From contig OV884059.1 of NCBI GenBank assembly GCA_930367215.1, positions 24,514,945 through 24,578,944 on the forward strand: DNA of 64,000 nt. The letters run 5' to 3'. The notes beneath the pieces are model-generated. The model was not told the origin of the DNA, made no database searches, and saw only the letters and a program-made list of their open reading frames with translations. The translations under genes were made by a program, and so were the position numbers. How positions within the stretch are numbered: the stretch's first letter is position 1; each line of letters begins with the position of its first letter. This document shows positions 22,705 through 31,147 of this stretch, piece after piece. The DNA comes from Pollenia angustigena (lineage: Eukaryota > Arthropoda > Insecta > Diptera > Polleniidae).

Positions 22705-22960
22705 GGGGATGTAAGAAAAGATAAACTCACGGTTTATTGCTGGTGTTTTGTTTAAGCTTTGATATTGTTACAAGTAAGACTTAGAGGGTCTATAATTCTT
22801 AATCGCTTTAGGGTTTTATTTGTTTAATATCTTTGGAATAGGTTTCCTGATAAGCTGGCCTAAGCAACCAGTGAAATGCGCATAGAAGCCAGCTGTTCCT
22901 CAACAATAAATTTCAGTGTATTTATCAAATATGAAAAATTGGGAATTTAGCACGTCATAC
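22705..22960 (+). repeat. Dispersed repeat H, copy 2
   Basis: Same orientation and order of blocks as 19140-19660, but shorter. 'GGCCTAAGCAACCAGTGAAATGCGCATAGAAGCCAGCT' is the best conserved part. The two copies bracket the LINE relic and the small secreted-protein gene. Confidence 0.6.
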
Positions 22961-23054
22961 GGAAATCGTATTAATAACAAAACGCACGATGTTAATTGTA
23001 AATAAAACAAAAATTTTTCAGAGAATTAAGTATATTAAGAAAAATAAGAACTTA

Positions 23055-23310
23055 AAATTAGTACTGTGGTTATTTTATTGAACTGTTTATGGTTTTCAAT
23101 CCAAAATTTTGATATTTTAATCAGGCTAAAGTTCATTAAATTTCATTTTCATTAAATAATTTTAATAAAGAAAGGAGTTCTGCAACATGAAATGAATTAA
23201 AATTTGTTGTGAATTTTTCATTCTTGACTGTCGCGGGAATTGAACCCACGTTCACGGGCATGTTTCGTTAGTCTCTTCAGAAATCTTTGCCGTTTAACAC
23301 CCGTGACAAA
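23055..23310 (+). repeat. Repeat R, copy 2
   Basis: Starts 'TACTGTGGTTATTTTATTG' like copy 1 at 7724. Its core has 'GGGAATTGAACCCACG' and 'GCCGTTTAACACCC'. The tRNA box-B-like block (reverse complement GGGTTCAATTCCC) is closer to a canonical box B than in copy 1. Confidence 0.6.
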
Positions 23311-23628
23311 AATACAAAATTTGATGACACAATTTTGTGCAATGAATGAATACATCGTAGAAAGAGCTACTTATTTTGATCAGAATTCAAAATCGTTTTC
23401 CATCATTCGATAAAAATTATATGTAGGTGATATTTTGATATTTATTATTGTTTTACCCATACAACAAGATACATATACAAAATCTTTTAGATTATAGTAG
23501 GGATAACAGGTAGTTATACAATAAAGTGTTTATAACATGGTACTTATTATTTTATATAAAACATTAACAAAAGTGTTGAGAAAAAAAAATGAATAATCAT
23601 AAATGAATTACAATAACATTTACGAATA

Positions 23629-23915
23629 AGAGGGAGTTTACACGGTGTCTATTCAGACATGTCTAACAAACACGTTTGTTTTGTTTGTAGACGATCGGGG
23701 TAGAGAAGAAGGAGGGGTTGCCATACAGACATGAAATGAGTTTTCAAGTTTGTTTATATGAATTTCCATGTATGTATATGTATATTAGACTATAATGCAT
23801 GAAAACAGACATGTTTGGAAAGACATCGTGAAAAGACAATAGGTTTTTGGAAGCATGTTCAAAAGAGAATGTCAAAAACAGACATGTCTGCAAAGACTCC
23901 GTGTAAACTCCCTCT
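23629..23915. mobile_element. 287-bp MITE with AGAGGGAGTTTACACGG ends
   Basis: The left end AGAGGGAGTTTACACGGTGT and the right end, reverse complemented AGAGGGAGTTTACACGGAGT, are near perfect. Both continue with AGACATGTCT. There is no coding capacity, and the superfamily is unknown because the flanks do not show an obvious duplication. It lies in the 3' UTR of the minus-strand LINE. The 62-residue minus frame here is an artefact of the repeat. Confidence 0.8.
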
Positions 23916-23975
23916 AATTTTAAAACATGCATAAAAAGAAAATTTTAAAACATAAAATGATTGAAATTTTTAATA

Positions 23976-24275
23976 TTAAGAAAACAGTTTAATAATTTCA
24001 TTTTTGAAGATATTCGCATTGCTGTTTGTATGAATTCTGTTTGGAAGTCTGTTCCACAAACGGATAGCATTAATGAAAAACTGCCGCTCTGAAACCTGAC
24101 ACTTGTATCTAATACTTATTAGTTTACAGCCGCGGTTCGATCTTACAAATTGCAAACTGTTGTACAAGTATGATGGTGTTTTAATATAAATGATTTTGTG
24201 CAGTAGTATTAAAGTTCTGCTGTTCCAAAAACGTATCTGCTTATGTTGTTAAATGCTACCTTTAACTTTCGTCTA
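23976..24275 (-). pseudogene. CR1/L2-like LINE, C-terminal part
   Basis: The reverse strand has VAFNNISRYVFG directly against the insertion at 24276, a gap, then YLYNSLQFVRSNRGCKL and SERQFFINAIRLWNRLPNRI, ending at the stop near 23976. The plus-strand relative reads SEWQFFIFAIRLWNNITN at the same place. About 30 residues are missing or frame-shifted between the two blocks. This segment lies beyond the thumb of the RT. Confidence 0.8.
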
Positions 24276-25499
24276 CACAGAGAAAACAGATTCGTGATCA
24301 CAACCGAATTTGGCGCCAATCGAATTTCGTCGGTTGCATGTACTATCACACAATTCGGTTGCAATTACTGAAAATTTCGTTGCTTAGCATAATGTTTTTG
24401 ATAGCAACATTTGAATTTTAGTACACAATCAGTCATAACAACAGAAATTGTTAGTTGTAAGTATGATTATAAGAAACAAAATTGTGCTTATACCCGAATA
24501 TATGATAACTGCAACTGAATAAACACATAATTGGTGTTCATAACAAAAGATTTGATTGTCTTTATCAATATATTTTTTTAACCGGTTACATAAACCATTT
24601 TCCCGATTTATTAGATAGAAAATCAAAATTATTCCCATTATCTCCATTTTTTGTTAAAACTATTTATTTATTAATATTATTATGTATATGTAGTTAACAA
24701 ATTATTTAATTTTAAACAAACACCTACATGCAGCTTTCCACATCATCCAACGGATTTCCAAAGTTGTACAATCTTATCCCTTAATGTACCAACAAAAACA
24801 ATCTTTGGCTTAATTGTCGTCTTGTTCTAGTGTCTGAAGTAAAACAGAATAATTAACATGTGGTTTTTACAATACGAACAGTGAATGAAGCTGTAAATTA
24901 ATATGAAAATCACTAAAATAAACAGCGATTTTCATATTATGTACTTATAACATATTTGTTTGACCAATGTACACGCGGAACAAAATATAAACAATATGTA
25001 CATGTAGGTCTAAGATATTGCCCAGATAGCATAAGATGTTTGTTAGACGATTGTCTAACTCCTCAAAGAATCTTCTGATGATCAACATTTTTTTTATTAG
25101 TTTTTTATACATTTTCTGACACGCTTGTCTTTTAAACTTGGAATGAACCTTTTGCGGATCTCCTTATGATTCATGTAACAAATACTGAGCAACCTAAATA
25201 AGAGCGTTTTTAAAACATGAAAATTCACTTGTTAATACAATTTTATATAAACAAGCCGACGTAAGGATCTGCCAAATTAGATTTTCCAACAGGCTCGTTG
25301 TTGAATTCCTGATCTAAAGGTTTGTTTAGTATAAATTGTATGAAAAATAAGCTTGATGCTCTTGTTTAGGTGGCTCAGTTATATGTGTAAACATTCTACA
25401 AGTTGTAAGGGAATTCCTCCAATAGTCTCATAAGATTCATTCATTCACTCATTAGAAAATCTTTACAGAAATCTTAAACGAATTCGCCTACGATCAAAA

Positions 25500-26282
25500 C
25501 ACTGTGCAACAAAAAAACCAGCCTCAATACTTGCAACGCGAAATACGGACCCCTAAAGTTTTTGAATTTTTTGAAAAGGCGTTTGGTATAAGTCAAAAAA
25601 AAATATACTAAATGTACTTCTGAGCTTAAAATTATTTCAGATTTCTTATTTTCTTAGAATATATTAACCCTCTAACACTCATTTTAAGGGGTAATTTTTG
25701 CCCTTTTTTAACTTCCCAACAAAAGTATTCTAAAACGGCACTTTAGAGGGTTAAAATGTTCCACGAATATTTTTTGCATCAAATTTTAAGACAAAAAGTT
25801 CATGCACTTTATGTAAAACGGGTTTTCAAGAAATTCAAAAATTTCAAGGCCAGGAATTTCGAAAACCCGTTTTACATACATTGCACGATGTTTTGTTCTT
25901 TGAAGACCCCTAGTAAAATTTGATGCAGAAAATATTCGTGGAACTTTTAAAACTTCTAAAGTGTCGTTTAAGTATACTTTTGTTGGGAAGGTTAAAAAGG
26001 ACAAAAATTACTCCTTAAAATGAGTGTTAGAGGGTTAATATATTCTAAGAAAATAAGACATCTGAAATAATTTTTTAGCTCAGAAGTACATTTTGTATAT
26101 TTTTTTTTGACTTATACCAAACGCCTTTTCAAAAAACTCAAAAACTTTAGGGGCCCGTATTTCGGGAACCCGAGCTAACTTTTTAAACCCCTTTGGCGGA
26201 TATTCTCTTCCAATATTCTAGTTTCATTTCGCGTTGCAAATGTTAAGGCTGGCGGCAATGTCCCAAATTTTTTTGCACCGTG
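25500..26282. mobile_element. Palindromic element with CACTGTGCAA-type ends
   Basis: The left arm (25500-25673) starts CACTGTGCAACAAAAAAACC. The right arm (26039-26282) is its reverse complement, starting CACGGTGCAAAAAAATTTGG. Both carry ACTTGCAACGCGAAAT-like and TTGAAAAGGCGTTTGGTATAAGTC blocks. The arms meet at a TTAA-bounded piggyBac-like MITE. No target duplication could be assigned and no coding sequence is present. Confidence 0.7.
25678..26034. mobile_element. Palindromic piggyBac-like MITE at the centre of another palindrome
   Basis: The ends are CCCTCTAACACTCATTTTAA on both strands, flanked by TTAA at 25674-25677 and 26035-26038. It is itself largely palindromic around 25840 (AAAACGGGTTTTC against GAAAACCCGTTTT). 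TTAA duplication and CCC ends fit piggyBac. Its left arm contains a second internal CCCTCTAA...TTAGAGGG pair (25678-25754) also bounded by TTAA, suggesting one MITE grew from another. Confidence 0.7.
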
Positions 26283-26983
26283 ATAAGTGTTGTAGAAGTA
26301 TCTCGCAGTGAAATCAGCTTGTGTAACAGTTTTTCCCGTGCGAAGAATCTTTTACGATTACAAATTGCGCTCGTCGACGATTAATGCTCTTCGTGAGATT
26401 CCCATTTGATTCTTTTGATTGAAAATGCTAGCTGGATACATATGTATATGTATGTATTTATAAGAAATATAATACATACACACATATATACGTATTAAGT
26501 TTTTGCACATTTCCAATTTTTGAGCACAAACTTACATATATATTTTAATATAAAATTTAAATTATTTTATTATATTTAATATTTTGACAGAAAATTTAGT
26601 AAACAATTGGGACATATAGCTTTTTTTTTTGGTTGTGAATACCAAATAATTATATTTTCATTTGTTGTAATCGAATTGAAACTATACTAGCAATCGATTA
26701 TTAGCTGCAATAAATGAATTAACATTTATATTACAAAATTCATTGACGAAAGCAAATAATTAATTGCAAAGACCAATATTCAGTATTGCCCTGTATTAAA
26801 TTCGGTTGTGATTCTAACCATTTGTACTAATTTTTAAAACTAAATTAAATTAGTTATCATAACTAATAAAAGAATTGAAGGAATCATATTTCAGTTAGAA
26901 TAACGTTTTAATAATCAAGAGAATTAAAAATCAGTTGGAACTATACATTTTTAATAGTTGCAATAATAAATTATATTTCTTGA

Positions 26984-27500
26984 TCAATATTTTATTACTG
27001 CAACCGTTTTCCAACCAATTTGTTTTCTGTGTGTACTATCTGAGTCACAATGTCCAAATATTTCACTTCCGTAAATTAAGCAGGGCATTACGTACGTTTT
27101 AGCAATAAGCATTCTTATGTTAACCGGTGTGCAAGAAACGGTTGACCATAGAGAACGTATCCTGGATTGAGTTTTACATACAATAGAGTTAACATGATTC
27201 GACCAACTTAATGTTTGATTGAATACAAGCCCCTGGTCTTTTGATGAGATGACTATATCAATTTTTTGTCCATTTATCATTACGTTTATATTGGGAATTA
27301 GTAAATTGGGTTTTCTGTGAATTATTATACATTTTGATTTTCTGGGATTTAAACAAAGGCCGTTCTCAAATGCTCATGAAGAGACTTTATTTAGATCTAT
27401 ATTAAGAGCATAAACACTTTGTTGTAGTGACTTAATGGGTGAACTTAGCTAGAGCTGTACATCATCCGCATACATGTGAAATTTGCAGTATGAAATACAG
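26984..27500 (-). pseudogene. CR1/L2-like LINE, RT palm/thumb part
   Basis: From 27500 downward the reverse strand reads the catalytic MYADDVQL, then after a stop NGLCLNPRKSKCIIIHRKP, then MINGQKIDIV, and WSNHVNSIVCKTQSRIRSLW, then YVMPCLIYGSEIFGHCDSDS up to the insertion at 27033. The 98-residue open frame runs past the true LINE sequence into the TIR of the inserted element (its last 15-16 residues). Stops show that it is inactive. Confidence 0.8.
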
Positions 27501-27635
27501 TTAGGTAAGTCACTGAAATACATCGAAAATAACCATGGTCCTAAGATGTAGCCTTGTGGTACTCCTTTAGTAACTGGTAGAGCAGCAGAGTTATTATTTC
27601 TTAGGAAGACAGTTTGAAAACGGTTTGTGACGTCC

Positions 27636-28072
27636 CAGTAAAAAAAATTTGGGTTTTTTGAAGCACTACAGAGAAAAAGCGCATACTCAAGCGCTTCAAT
27701 TAGAGAGCTCTTAATAAGAAGTAAATGATAACGAATAAAACATACAAAAAAGCTGCTATTTTAGTGCTGACAACGAAGAGGGTTTTGAAGCGAAAAAAAA
27801 ATATATTATGGTTTACGAAAATGATTGAAAAAAGGCATTTAAACAAGTAAAAGCAAAGCATTAATGAATATGTTAATATAGTTAGCCTTAAAAAAGCACT
27901 CTAGGAGCGCTTTGTTTTCATGTCAAAAGAAGCGCTTATTGTCAGCAGAAAATAGTCCTCCAAACCGGGAACACCCCATACAAAAATCAGGCATCCCATC
28001 AGCAGGTTTGAAGCGATTTGAGGTATGAGTTCATACAAAAAACCTGCTCCTTTTGGAGCACGTTTTTTACTG
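27636..28072. mobile_element. 437-bp MITE with CAGTAAAAAA ends
   Basis: The ends are CAGTAAAAAAAATTTGGG and, reverse complemented, CAGTAAAAAACGTGCTCC. The same element occurs reversed at 40916-41327. It is rich in GCGCTT/AAGCGC words and self-complementary pieces such as GCTCCTTTTGGAGC. It separates MKSYP from TNRFQTVF of the LINE RT. The family and target duplication are unclear. There is no coding sequence, and the end of the 225-residue frame at 27901 is MITE sequence. Confidence 0.75.
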
Positions 28073-28578
28073 GGGTATGATTTCATGAGTGAAACCGCAG
28101 TACTGGAAAAATTAAACTGTTGTCTTAGTGTCTTACAAAGCACAAAATGATAAACTGGGTCAAACGCCTTTGAGTGATCTAGAAGAACCAACATCGTTAC
28201 CATTTCATTATCTATATCACTGCGAATATCTTCGGAGACATCAATGAGCGCAGATACACAACTGTGTTTTTGACGAAATCCAGATTGCTTCACATTAAGA
28301 AGTTGATTTCTTTCCTGGTATTTGCCCATTTGTTTATGGACAATTTTTTTAAAAATTTTGGAGAGATAGGAAAGTATAGCAATAGGTCTGAACTCAGAGC
28401 TTGTCTTAGGCACTGGTATAATTTTTATATATTTCCAACGTAAAGGAAAAACTGATGTTAAGATAATTGTGTTTATTAAGTGAGTTAAGTATGGTAGGAT
28501 TTGCGGCAGTAGTATTATCTTAATGAATTTCGGATTTATGTCGTCACACCTAATAGCATTTGACTTAATTGCTTTCAT
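28073..28578 (-). pseudogene. CR1/L2-like LINE, RT fingers/palm part
   Basis: The frame starts near MKAIKSNAIRCDDINPKFIK. It includes FPLRWKYIKIIPVPKTSSEF, RPIAILSYLSK, SGFRQKHSC and the first catalytic Asp block VLLDHSKAFD, breaking at the MITE at 28072. Upstream coding-like sequence continues to about 28745 (NDFNDFFV-like) before similarity is lost. The 225-residue frame overstates the LINE, because its last part is MITE. Confidence 0.88.
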
Positions 28579-28745
28579 GCTATATAAAACATCAATTTCA
28601 TCAATGCAGTGAAGTTTAAATAAATCATAGTTTTGTAATAAATCATTTGTTTGGTAGTGGTGGAGCTGAAAACCACAAAAAGGTCATTTAAAAAAATGCA
28701 GTTTAGAGTTGAAGTGTCAGAAATATAACCGTTTGATTAAAATAA

Positions 28746-29444
28746 GTTACGAAATGTTCATCAGATTCCCTACTCTTTCGGTAGTAATAATTTTTCAGAT
28801 TCCCTATTTTTAAGTGGTTTTTACAAATGAAATAGAGCGTATCTGAGCACATTTTCTACAAAATACTTATACACAACAAGTTGCAGCTTTTGGTTAAATT
28901 AGAAGAAAACTGTTACAATCTCAAAGCGAAAAATCCAAAAATTTAGCAACTTCAATAAATAAAATAAGAGTTATTTCAGTGTTATGGGCATAACTCGACC
29001 TTTTTTTTAACCGATTTGACAGATTTATATACCGACTTCTTAGGAATGAAATCTACCATTTACTTTTGTAGTAAAAGTTGGACTCAGAAAGATCTATGGT
29101 TCCCGAAAAAAGGTATTTTTGAAAATTTATATTTTGGTCAAAACTTTTTTGTATTTGAACCGATGTTTCCGAGGTTTTCAGAAAATATGTTCTACTTAAG
29201 ATTTCCGATTTTTATATATAAAACGTATCCATCGGAATTGTTACAGCTCTAAAATTTTACTTTTAATAACAAAAAAGAGCAAAAACTCGAAAAAAGCGTT
29301 TTTTCGACAAAAATTCGTCTAAATATTTATATATTTAAGCGTACAATTTCACCTTGGATAGGATATATTTAAAAAATTTGAAAAAACTACTAAAAAAACC
29401 TTAAAAATTCACGCGTAAAAAAATTGATTAAAAAAAAAAATTAA
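28746..29444. other. AT-rich noncoding stretch
   Basis: A 78-residue frame at 29016-29252 has no recognisable domain. Nothing else was recognised. Confidence 0.35.
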
Positions 29445-30108
29445 TTTTTAATATTTTTAATTAGGCTTAAGTTCATTAAATTTAATTTTCATTAAATTAT
29501 TTTTATGAAGAAAGGAATTTTACAACATGAAAATTAATTAAAATTTACTGATAATTTTTCATTCTTGACTCAATCTGGGCTCGAACCCAGGTGTTTTACG
29601 GACAGGTTACCCTGACATGTTTCGATCGCAACCACTCGATCTCTTCAGATGGATTTGCCGTCTTACACTCGCAGCCATCGACGACTGCTGACGTCAATAG
29701 TCAAACATCAATCCTTAAACCAAATTGTATTCAACCTTTGGTAGATCGAAATTTGCTTTGAATGATTATCTATTTTAATTTATTTTAACATGTTATTCCT
29801 TTACTTCTGTTTTTTTCGCACTTTTGTCAAGAATTCTTCTTGAAGTTCAAAGTACATATTTTTCGTCGATGGCTGCGAGTGTTAAACGGCAAGCCCTCTG
29901 AGGAGATTGAGTGGTTGCAATCGAAACATGTCAGGGTAACCTGTCCGTAAAACACCTGGGTTCGAGCCCAGATTGAGTCAAGAATGAAAAATTATCAGTA
30001 AATTTTAATTAATTTTCATGTTGTAAAATTCCTTTCTTCATAAAAATAATTTAATGAAAATTAAATTTAATGAACTTAAGCCTAATTAAAAATATTAAAA
30101 ATTTGGAT
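29445..30108. repeat. Inverted pair of repeat R, about 240-bp near-identical arms
   Basis: The arm 29445-29690 is almost the exact reverse complement of 29862-30108. Both include 'TTTATGAAGAAAGGAATTTTACAACATG', 'CTGGGCTCGAACCCAGGTGTTTTACGGACAGG' and 'ACATGTTTCGAT.GCAACCACTC'. The spacer of about 170 bp holds 'TTGTATTCAACCTTTGG'. The right arm reads GGGTTCGAGCCC, a good tRNA box B. The high arm identity, compared with diverged solo copies elsewhere, implies recent formation or ongoing gene conversion. Confidence 0.8.
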
Positions 30109-30600
30109 TAAAAATATTATTTTTTTAAATCTTTTCTAGAATAATTTTAAAGCCTTTAAAAAAAAACATAAAAAATCTAAAATTTTACGAAATATTTTAT
30201 TTTACTTCCCATAAAATTGATTTTGCCACAAAATCCAAATTTGCTAACCCATTAGTAGGCACCTAAAAGGCGTCACACTAATTTCATAGGCTGAGCAATT
30301 ATCTATTATAAGGCTTTTAAATTTTTTGATTATCTCATGTTGTTCAAAAGTCATGATTTTTGCAACGAAAGAACTTAAATGGCGTCACTATGCGGCGGCT
30401 GGCAGTCAAAAGTCAATCATTAATCTCTAAACCAAATAGTATTTTAACTTCTGTAGAACGAAATTTGTTTTGAATGATTATCTATTTTAATTGATTTACA
30501 TGTTCTTCCTTATTTCAGCTTTTTCATACTTTGTTTTAAGAATTCTTCTTGAAGTCTAAAAGAATGTACATTTTTTCGTTTTTCAAGATTTTTTTTTTTA
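30109..30600 (+). repeat. AT-rich spacer with a repeat R fragment
   Basis: 30380-30590 matches the distal part of repeat R ('GGCAGTCAAAAGTCAATCATTAATC', 'TTTGAATGATTATCTATTTTAATTGATTTAC', 'AATTCTTCTTGAAGTC'). The rest is AT-rich and unrecognised. Confidence 0.5.
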
Positions 30601-31112
30601 TTATGATAGAAAAGGATCTACGACAATTATGTGTGAAACAAAATATTGGATGGAAATGCTCGCCACGGCTTCGGTGTCATACATCCGTTGGTCTATATTT
30701 TCTATGACTCTGAGACATAATTTGAGGTTCAATGTCGTTAAAGTGCCGAATTATCTCATCCTTTAGCTCTTGAATTGTTCTTGGCTTATTGACTTTCACT
30801 TTTTATTGTAAATATCCCCAAAATAGAAGTCAAACGGTGTCAAATCACATGATCGTGGTGGCCAATTTAAATCGCCATGACGTGAAATTGAATTTCTCGC
30901 GCAAAAGAGCCACTGTTTCCTAGGCTGCGTGGCACCTTTCTGTTGGAACCACATATCCATATCCTCTATTTCTGGCCACAATCGAACACCATTCACTTTC
31001 CAAGAAGTACGGCCCAATGACGCCGCCAGCCCATAAACTGCACCAAACAGTCACTCTTGCTGGATGAATCGGCTTTTCAACAATCACTCGTAGATTGTCA
31101 TTTGAGGTGAAA

Positions 31113-31113
<1 letters not shown>
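30601..31113 (-). pseudogene. Tc1/mariner-type transposase, C-terminal half
   Basis: The reverse strand has VNGVRLWPEIEDMDMWFQQKGAT (the second catalytic block, where the usual Q-Q-D-G-A reads Q-Q-K-G-A) and then ISRHGDLNWPPRSCDLTPFDF (the third catalytic block). The tail reads RVIENIDQRMYD. Upstream RVIVEKPIHPARVTVW leads to the Jockey insertion at 31114. The N-terminal half continues at 33734-33756 and 38331-38880. The protein would have been a DDE cut-and-paste transposase. The missing catalytic Asp and a frameshift near W-G make it inactive even without the insertions. Confidence 0.85.

Positions 31114-31147
<34 letters not shown>

Larger units (their letters stand above)
24276..27033. 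mobile_element. 2.76-kb TA-flanked inverted-repeat element inside a LINE
   Basis: The left end is CACAGAGAAAACAGATT. The right end, reverse complemented, is CACACAGAAAACAAATTGG. TA flanks both sides (24274-24275 and 27034-27035). Subterminal AACCGAATT/CGGTTGCA words repeat at both ends. No transposase frame is visible. The LINE reading frame resumes on the other side (FGHCDSDS | KLKVAFNNI), which confirms the limits. Ends and target match the element at 2924-4272, so both appear to belong to one nonautonomous group. A palindromic element (25500-26282) is nested inside. Confidence 0.75.
23437..28745 (-). mobile_element. CR1/L2-like LINE split by three nested insertions
   Basis: The reverse strand, read from 28745 down, gives RT segments (28578-28073), then GVPQG and YADDVQL (about 27580-27475), then thumb/C-terminal parts (27280-27036). 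After the insertion come VAFNNISRYVFG and the C-terminal QFFINAIRLWNRLPN (24250-23976). The order is collinear with the plus copy at 42262-44480, so it is one element. It is interrupted by a MITE in the 3' UTR (23629-23915), a 2.76-kb element (24276-27033) and a MITE in the RT (27636-28072). ORF1 and the endonuclease are missing. Confidence 0.85.

Noticed and set aside
29900..29980. Possible tRNA gene (GGGTTCGAGCCC)
   Set aside because: A full cloverleaf with paired acceptor and anticodon arms cannot be drawn. The block belongs to a dispersed repeat.
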